NCBI GenBank assembly: GCA_039888615.1
Contig: JBDQQS010000004.1
Direction: 5' to 3' (one strand)
DNA: 64,000 nt
Origin: Flavimaribacter sp039888615
Lineage (GTDB): Bacteria > Pseudomonadota > Alphaproteobacteria > Rhizobiales > Rhizobiaceae
The notes under the pieces are model-generated. The model was not told the origin of the DNA, did no database searches, and saw nothing but the letters and a program-made list of their open reading frames with translations. Made by a program: the position numbers and the translations under genes. Below, piece after piece: positions 60,421-64,000 of this stretch. Numbering within the stretch: position 1 is the stretch's first letter; each line of letters begins with the position of its first letter.

Positions 60421-61422
60421 GTGAGCCCCGCGTTCCTGAATTTTATCGAGATCTTCATCAACGGTCTGATGGCCGGGATCATGTATTCCCTTGTCGCCCT
60501 CGGCTTTGTGCTGATATTCAAGGCCTCCGGTATTTTCAACTTCGCACAGGGCGTCATGGCGCTTTTCGCGGCGTTGACGCTGGTCGGTCTGCAGACGGGT
60601 CAGGTGCCATTTTCCCACCTTATCAATGCGATCTTCGACACGGATATCCATAATTGGGGACCGGGATTGCCGACCGTCCTCGCGATATTGCTGACCATGG
60701 TCGTGATGATCGCGCTGGCCTGGGTTCTCGAAAAATTCGTTCTTAACCATCTGATCAATCAGGAGCCGATCATTCTGTTTATGGCGACGATAGGACTCGC
60801 CTATTTTCTGGAGGGTTTCGGCGATTTGATGTGGGGATCGGACGTCAAGACACTTGATGTCGGCTTGCCGTCCGGCGGCTCCTTCTGGTGGGAAGACGTG
60901 ACGCGCGCCTGGGCGCCGGAAGACGCCGACTACTGGGGCATGTATATCGACAAGCTGGACATCAGCGCGACGATCATTGCGGTGGTGTTGGTGACGGCCC
61001 TATCGCTGTTCAGCCAGTACACCGCTACCGGCAGGGCGCTACGCGCCGTCGCCGACGATCATCAGGCGGCTCTGTCCGTGGGCATTTCGCTGCGCAAGAT
61101 CTGGGTGATCGTCTGGTCGATCGCCGGGTTCGTGGCGCTGGTCGCAGGCATTATGTGGGGGGCAAAATCCGGCGTTCAGTTCTCCTTGTCGTTGATTGCG
61201 CTCAAGGCTCTGCCGGTGCTGATCCTGGGAGGCTTTACCTCCATACCGGGCGCCATCGTCGGTGGTCTGATCATCGGGGTCGGCGAGAAGCTTGCCGAAG
61301 CCTATATTGGGCCGATGGTGGGTGGCGCCATCGAGAACTGGTTCGCTTATGTCGTGGCGCTCGCCTTCCTGCTGTTCAGACCGCAGGGCCTGTTTGGCGA
61401 CCGGATCATTGAGCGGATATAG
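60421..61422 (+). CDS. livH: Liv-type ABC transporter permease LivH
   Basis: 333 residues with GTG start at 60421 supported by AGGAGGAG. N-terminal INGLMAGIMYSLVALGFVLIFKA, loop RAVADDHQAALSVGISLRKIW, and LILGGFTSIPGAIVGG. A 40-residue insertion with DVGLPSGGSFWW and Trp/Asp-rich text (about 140-175) lies in a probable periplasmic loop, which distinguishes it from the LivH at 10868. Confidence 0.9.
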   Translation: MSPAFLNFIEIFINGLMAGIMYSLVALGFVLIFKASGIFNFAQGVMALFAALTLVGLQTGQVPFSHLINAIFDTDIHNWGPGLPTVLAILLTMVVMIALAWVLEKFVLNHLINQEPIILFMATIGLAYFLEGFGDLMWGSDVKTLDVGLPSGGSFWWEDVTRAWAPEDADYWGMYIDKLDISATIIAVVLVTALSLFSQYTATGRALRAVADDHQAALSVGISLRKIWVIVWSIAGFVALVAGIMWGAKSGVQFSLSLIALKALPVLILGGFTSIPGAIVGGLIIGVGEKLAEAYIGPMVGGAIENWFAYVVALAFLLFRPQGLFGDRIIERI

Positions 61423-61434
61423 GGGGAGGGAACA

Positions 61435-62511
61435 ATGCTCTATCGTGAAGCAGGCGACTTCAAGACCACTTACCGGGCCGACGAGCAGACCTTTCCGATC
61501 CGGTCGGAGCGCTGGCTGTTCTGGACAGTGATGGTGTTGGCCTTCGCCGTCGTTCCCTTCTTCATCAACGACTATTGGAACAAGGCGGTTCTGGTGCCCT
61601 TCCTCGTGTGGGCGCTGGCGGCGCTTGGATTGAACATCCTTACTGGCTATTGCGGCCAGGTGTCGCTTGGCACGGGCGGTTTCATGGCCGTCGGGGCGTT
61701 TGCATGCTACAAGATCATGACGGCGTTTCCCGACCTCAACATGTTCATCGTGGTCGTGCTTTCAGGATTCGTGACCGCCGGCGTCGGAATATTGTTCGGT
61801 CTGCCTTCGCTACGCATCAAGGGATTCTATCTCGCGGTGGCGACCCTTGCGGCGCAGTTCTTCCTGATATGGGTCTTCAACAAGTTTCCCTGGTTCTACA
61901 ACTACTCGGCGTCGGGGCAGATCACGGCGCCTGAACGGACTATCCTCGGAATAGCGGTGACAGGTCCGAACTCATTGCCTTGGGCGACCTATCTGTTCTG
62001 TCTGGCAATCGTCTTCGTGTTCGCCTGGGTGGCGCGCAACCTCACACGCGGCCGCATGGGACGTTCCTGGATGGCGATCAGGGATATGGATATCGCGGCC
62101 GAAATCATCGGCGTGTCGCCGCTCAGGGCGAAACTGTCCGCTTTCGCCGTATCGTCCTTCTATATCGGCATGGCCGGAGCGCTTTTCTTCTCGGTCTATC
62201 TGGGCGCGGTGGAAGTCACCGAGGCCTTTGGCATCGACAAATCGTTTCTTGCGCTCTTCATGGTGATCATTGGCGGTCTGGGCTCGATTCTGGGCTCCTT
62301 CCTTGGAGCCGGGTTTCTGGTGCTTTTGCCGGTGCTTTTCAAGAACATCATGGTCAACCAATTCGGCTGGCCGACGGACGTCGCCGCTCATCTGCAGATC
62401 ATGCTGATCGGCGGTCTGATCATATTTTTCCTGATCGTGGAGCCGCACGGGCTGGCCCAGCTCTGGCGATTGACCAAGGAGAAACTGCGTTTATGGCCGT
62501 TCCCCTATTAG
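61435..62511 (+). CDS. livM: Liv-type ABC transporter permease LivM
   Basis: 358 residues. A hydrophilic N-terminus of about 25 residues is followed by GQVSLGTGGFMAVGAFA, LRIKGFYLAVATLAAQF, RDMDIAAEIIGVSPLRAK and IGGLGSILGSFLGAG. The pattern is typical of LivM. GGGGGAGGG precedes the ATG. Confidence 0.9.
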   Translation: MLYREAGDFKTTYRADEQTFPIRSERWLFWTVMVLAFAVVPFFINDYWNKAVLVPFLVWALAALGLNILTGYCGQVSLGTGGFMAVGAFACYKIMTAFPDLNMFIVVVLSGFVTAGVGILFGLPSLRIKGFYLAVATLAAQFFLIWVFNKFPWFYNYSASGQITAPERTILGIAVTGPNSLPWATYLFCLAIVFVFAWVARNLTRGRMGRSWMAIRDMDIAAEIIGVSPLRAKLSAFAVSSFYIGMAGALFFSVYLGAVEVTEAFGIDKSFLALFMVIIGGLGSILGSFLGAGFLVLLPVLFKNIMVNQFGWPTDVAAHLQIMLIGGLIIFFLIVEPHGLAQLWRLTKEKLRLWPFPY

Positions 62512-62584
62512 GGGCGCGCGCCGAATGAATTCCTTTCGGGAGGAAGGGAATATCGAAATGTCTGTAAACCCCAGGAGGAGAGAC

Positions 62585-63874
62585 ATGAAATTGACAAAAA
62601 TCGCCATGGCCGGTGTGCTTGCCGCCATGGTCAGTGCCCCGCCGGCGATGGCCGATCTGGTTTTCCCGGCGCTCAGCTACCGAACCGGCCCCTACGCGCC
62701 GAACGGCATCCCATTCGCCGACGGCTACGCCGACTATCTGACGCTGATCAACGAACGTGACGGCGGCGTCAACGGCGAGAAGATCCGCCTCGTTGAGTGC
62801 GAAACCGGCTACAACACAGAAAAGGGCGTGGAGTGCTATGAATCCACCAAGGGCGAAGGCGCGCTGATCTATCAGCCGTTGTCCACGGGCATCACCTACC
62901 AGCTCATTCCCAAGGCGACTGCAGACGGCATTCCGGTGCACTCCATGGGCTATGGCCGCACCTCGGCCGCCAACGGCAAGGTGTTCAAGTGGGTGTTCAA
63001 TTATCCGGCCACCTATTGGGACGGCGCATCGATCGCCGTCAAGCACATCATGGATCAGGAAGGCGGCGATCTCAGCGGTAAGAAAATCGCACTCGTCTAT
63101 CACAACTCCGCCTACGGCAAGGAGCCGATCCGCACCCTTGAGGAGCTCTCCAAGAAGCACGGTTTCGAACTGATGCTTATCCCGGTCGATCATCCGGGGC
63201 AGGAGCAGAAATCGCAGTGGCTGCAGATTCGCCGCGAACGTCCGGACTATGTTCTGATGTGGGGCTGGGGCGTGATGAACTCGGTCGCCGTCCAGGAAGC
63301 CGCCAATATCCGTTTCCCGATGGATCACTTCATCGGAATCTGGTGGTCGGGATCCGAGAACGACGTCGAGCCTGCCGGCGACGGCGCCAACGGTTACAAG
63401 GCGCTGGCTCTCGCTAATCCAGGCGGCGACTATCCGATCTACGAGGATCTTCAGAAATATGTCTACGACGCCGGCAAGTCTGCCGGTGACGGAACCCATA
63501 CGAAGGAAGTCCTCTACAATCGCGGCATGTATGCTGCGCTTCTCGCCGTCGAGGCCGCCAAGAAGGCCCAGGAAATCCATGACACCAAGCAAATCGACGC
63601 TTCGATGATGCGCGATGGCATGGAGGCCCTGGAGATTACTGCGGCCAAGATGACGGAACTCGGTCTTCCGGAATTCGGTCCGGAATTCGCGGTCTCCTGT
63701 GAAAACCACGGCGGATCAGGCGTCGGCAAGATCCAGCAATGGGATGCGAGCGCCGGTGAGTGGAAGGTCATCACCGACTGGATTTCGGCTGATCGCGAAA
63801 TCGTCGATCCGCTGATTGCCGAGGACTCTTCGGCTTATGCGCAGGAAAACAACATAGAAGAGCGCTGCAACTAG
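62585..63874 (+). CDS. Liv-type ABC transporter substrate-binding protein
   Basis: 429 residues from ATG 62585 (AGGAGGAG upstream). Signal peptide ends near AMA-DLVFPAL. The mature protein shows YRTGPYAPNGIPFADGYADY and NERDGGVNGEKIRLVECETG. KIALVYHNSAYGKEPIRTLEEL follows. It is a longer member related to receptors for aromatic or fatty acids in synthetase/liv operons. A stem-loop follows the stop. Confidence 0.88.
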   Translation: MKLTKIAMAGVLAAMVSAPPAMADLVFPALSYRTGPYAPNGIPFADGYADYLTLINERDGGVNGEKIRLVECETGYNTEKGVECYESTKGEGALIYQPLSTGITYQLIPKATADGIPVHSMGYGRTSAANGKVFKWVFNYPATYWDGASIAVKHIMDQEGGDLSGKKIALVYHNSAYGKEPIRTLEELSKKHGFELMLIPVDHPGQEQKSQWLQIRRERPDYVLMWGWGVMNSVAVQEAANIRFPMDHFIGIWWSGSENDVEPAGDGANGYKALALANPGGDYPIYEDLQKYVYDAGKSAGDGTHTKEVLYNRGMYAALLAVEAAKKAQEIHDTKQIDASMMRDGMEALEITAAKMTELGLPEFGPEFAVSCENHGGSGVGKIQQWDASAGEWKVITDWISADREIVDPLIAEDSSAYAQENNIEERCN

Positions 63875-63888
63875 CAGCCCCTGACACC

Positions 63889-63914
63889 GCGGCCGGCGAG
63901 AAATCGCCGGCCGC
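63889..63914 (+). terminator. Intercistronic stem-loop after the receptor gene
   Basis: GCGGCCGGCGA-GAAA-TCGCCGGCCGC, 11 perfect pairs with a GAAA loop, 15 bp after the receptor stop and 30 bp before the next ATG. There is no T-run. Such hairpins often protect the receptor part of the mRNA, giving excess receptor over membrane subunits. Confidence 0.65.
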
Positions 63915-63944
63915 TACCGGACACAATGCGGGACTCGCAAGGCC

Positions 63945-64000
63945 ATGCTTCAGAAAGTCGACGACACAGCGCCGATCCTCAGGATCAACAATATCGAGGT
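63945..64000 (+). CDS. livF: Start of a LivF-type ABC ATP-binding protein (runs off window)
   Basis: ATG 63945 opens MLQKVDDTAPILRINNIEV, the N-terminal strand of an ABC ATPase (compare LLSVKAV and MLEVETL in the other Liv ATPases). LivF is the only subunit still missing from this operon. Only 18 full codons are present, so no Walker motif is visible. Confidence 0.65.
   Translation, partial: MLQKVDDTAPILRINNIE

Overview
The window looks like a chromosomal segment of a Hyphomicrobiales-type alphaproteobacterium. The signs are high GC, an HWE-family histidine kinase, many TRAP, TAXI and branched-chain (Liv) transporters with GntR regulators, an IalB-like protein and rhizobial-style malonate genes. 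This placement is inferred from gene content; no rRNA, tRNA, CRISPR or phage genes were seen.

Region 1 (1-2.2 kb): the 5' end of an IS630-family transposase, an HWE histidine kinase and a decayed IS481-type transposase remnant. Region 2 (2.2-17.5 kb): catabolic genes. They include a TPP-dependent enzyme, a TAXI-TRAP transporter, a complete Liv ABC transporter, a flavin monooxygenase, an Asp/Glu-racemase-fold protein, a PuuE-like deacetylase, a FCD-type GntR regulator, an SDR and a metallo-beta-lactamase-fold hydrolase. The divergent liv/monooxygenase promoter carries two TTTGTACACAA-type operators.

Region 3 (17.5-37.8 kb): a second, larger catabolic cluster flanked by two paralogous HutC/UTRA GntR regulators. 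Four related operator-like sequences (ATTGGTCTGGACAAAT type) lie in front of its transcription units. A leftward operon encodes a sugar-type ABC transporter, a small unknown protein, an alpha/beta hydrolase without a visible nucleophilic Ser, and a type III CoA-transferase. A rightward operon encodes ATP-dependent hydantoinase/oxoprolinase HyuA and HyuB, a YrdC/Sua5-like protein and a carbamoylsarcosine-amidase-like hydrolase. HMG-CoA-lyase-like and second isochorismatase-fold genes follow. Two PEP-mutase/isocitrate-lyase paralogues, one frameshifted in its KKCGH cysteine codon, a maleate-isomerase-like protein and an SDR complete it. My reading is uptake and ATP-driven opening of a cyclic amide or N-heterocycle, then de-amidation and carbon-chain cleavage. 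The substrate is not determined.

Region 4 (37.8-46 kb): small and unknown genes in partly AT-rich DNA, an IspZ-like membrane protein, a thermonuclease, a non-coding 155-bp tandem repeat containing a 17-bp motif, an SRAP/YedK peptidase, a cysteine hydrolase and a serine hydrolase. Region 5 (45.9-52.4 kb): a malonate operon, matR divergent from dctPQM-matA-matB, with a perfect 16-bp palindrome in the promoter. Region 6 (52.6-57.3 kb): HdeD-like protein, a Gly/Val-rich secreted repeat protein, a CxxC membrane protein, an IalB-like protein and a BEM46-like hydrolase. Region 7 (57.5-64 kb): an acyl-CoA synthetase gene in one operon with livG, livH, livM, livK and the start of livF, which runs off the window.
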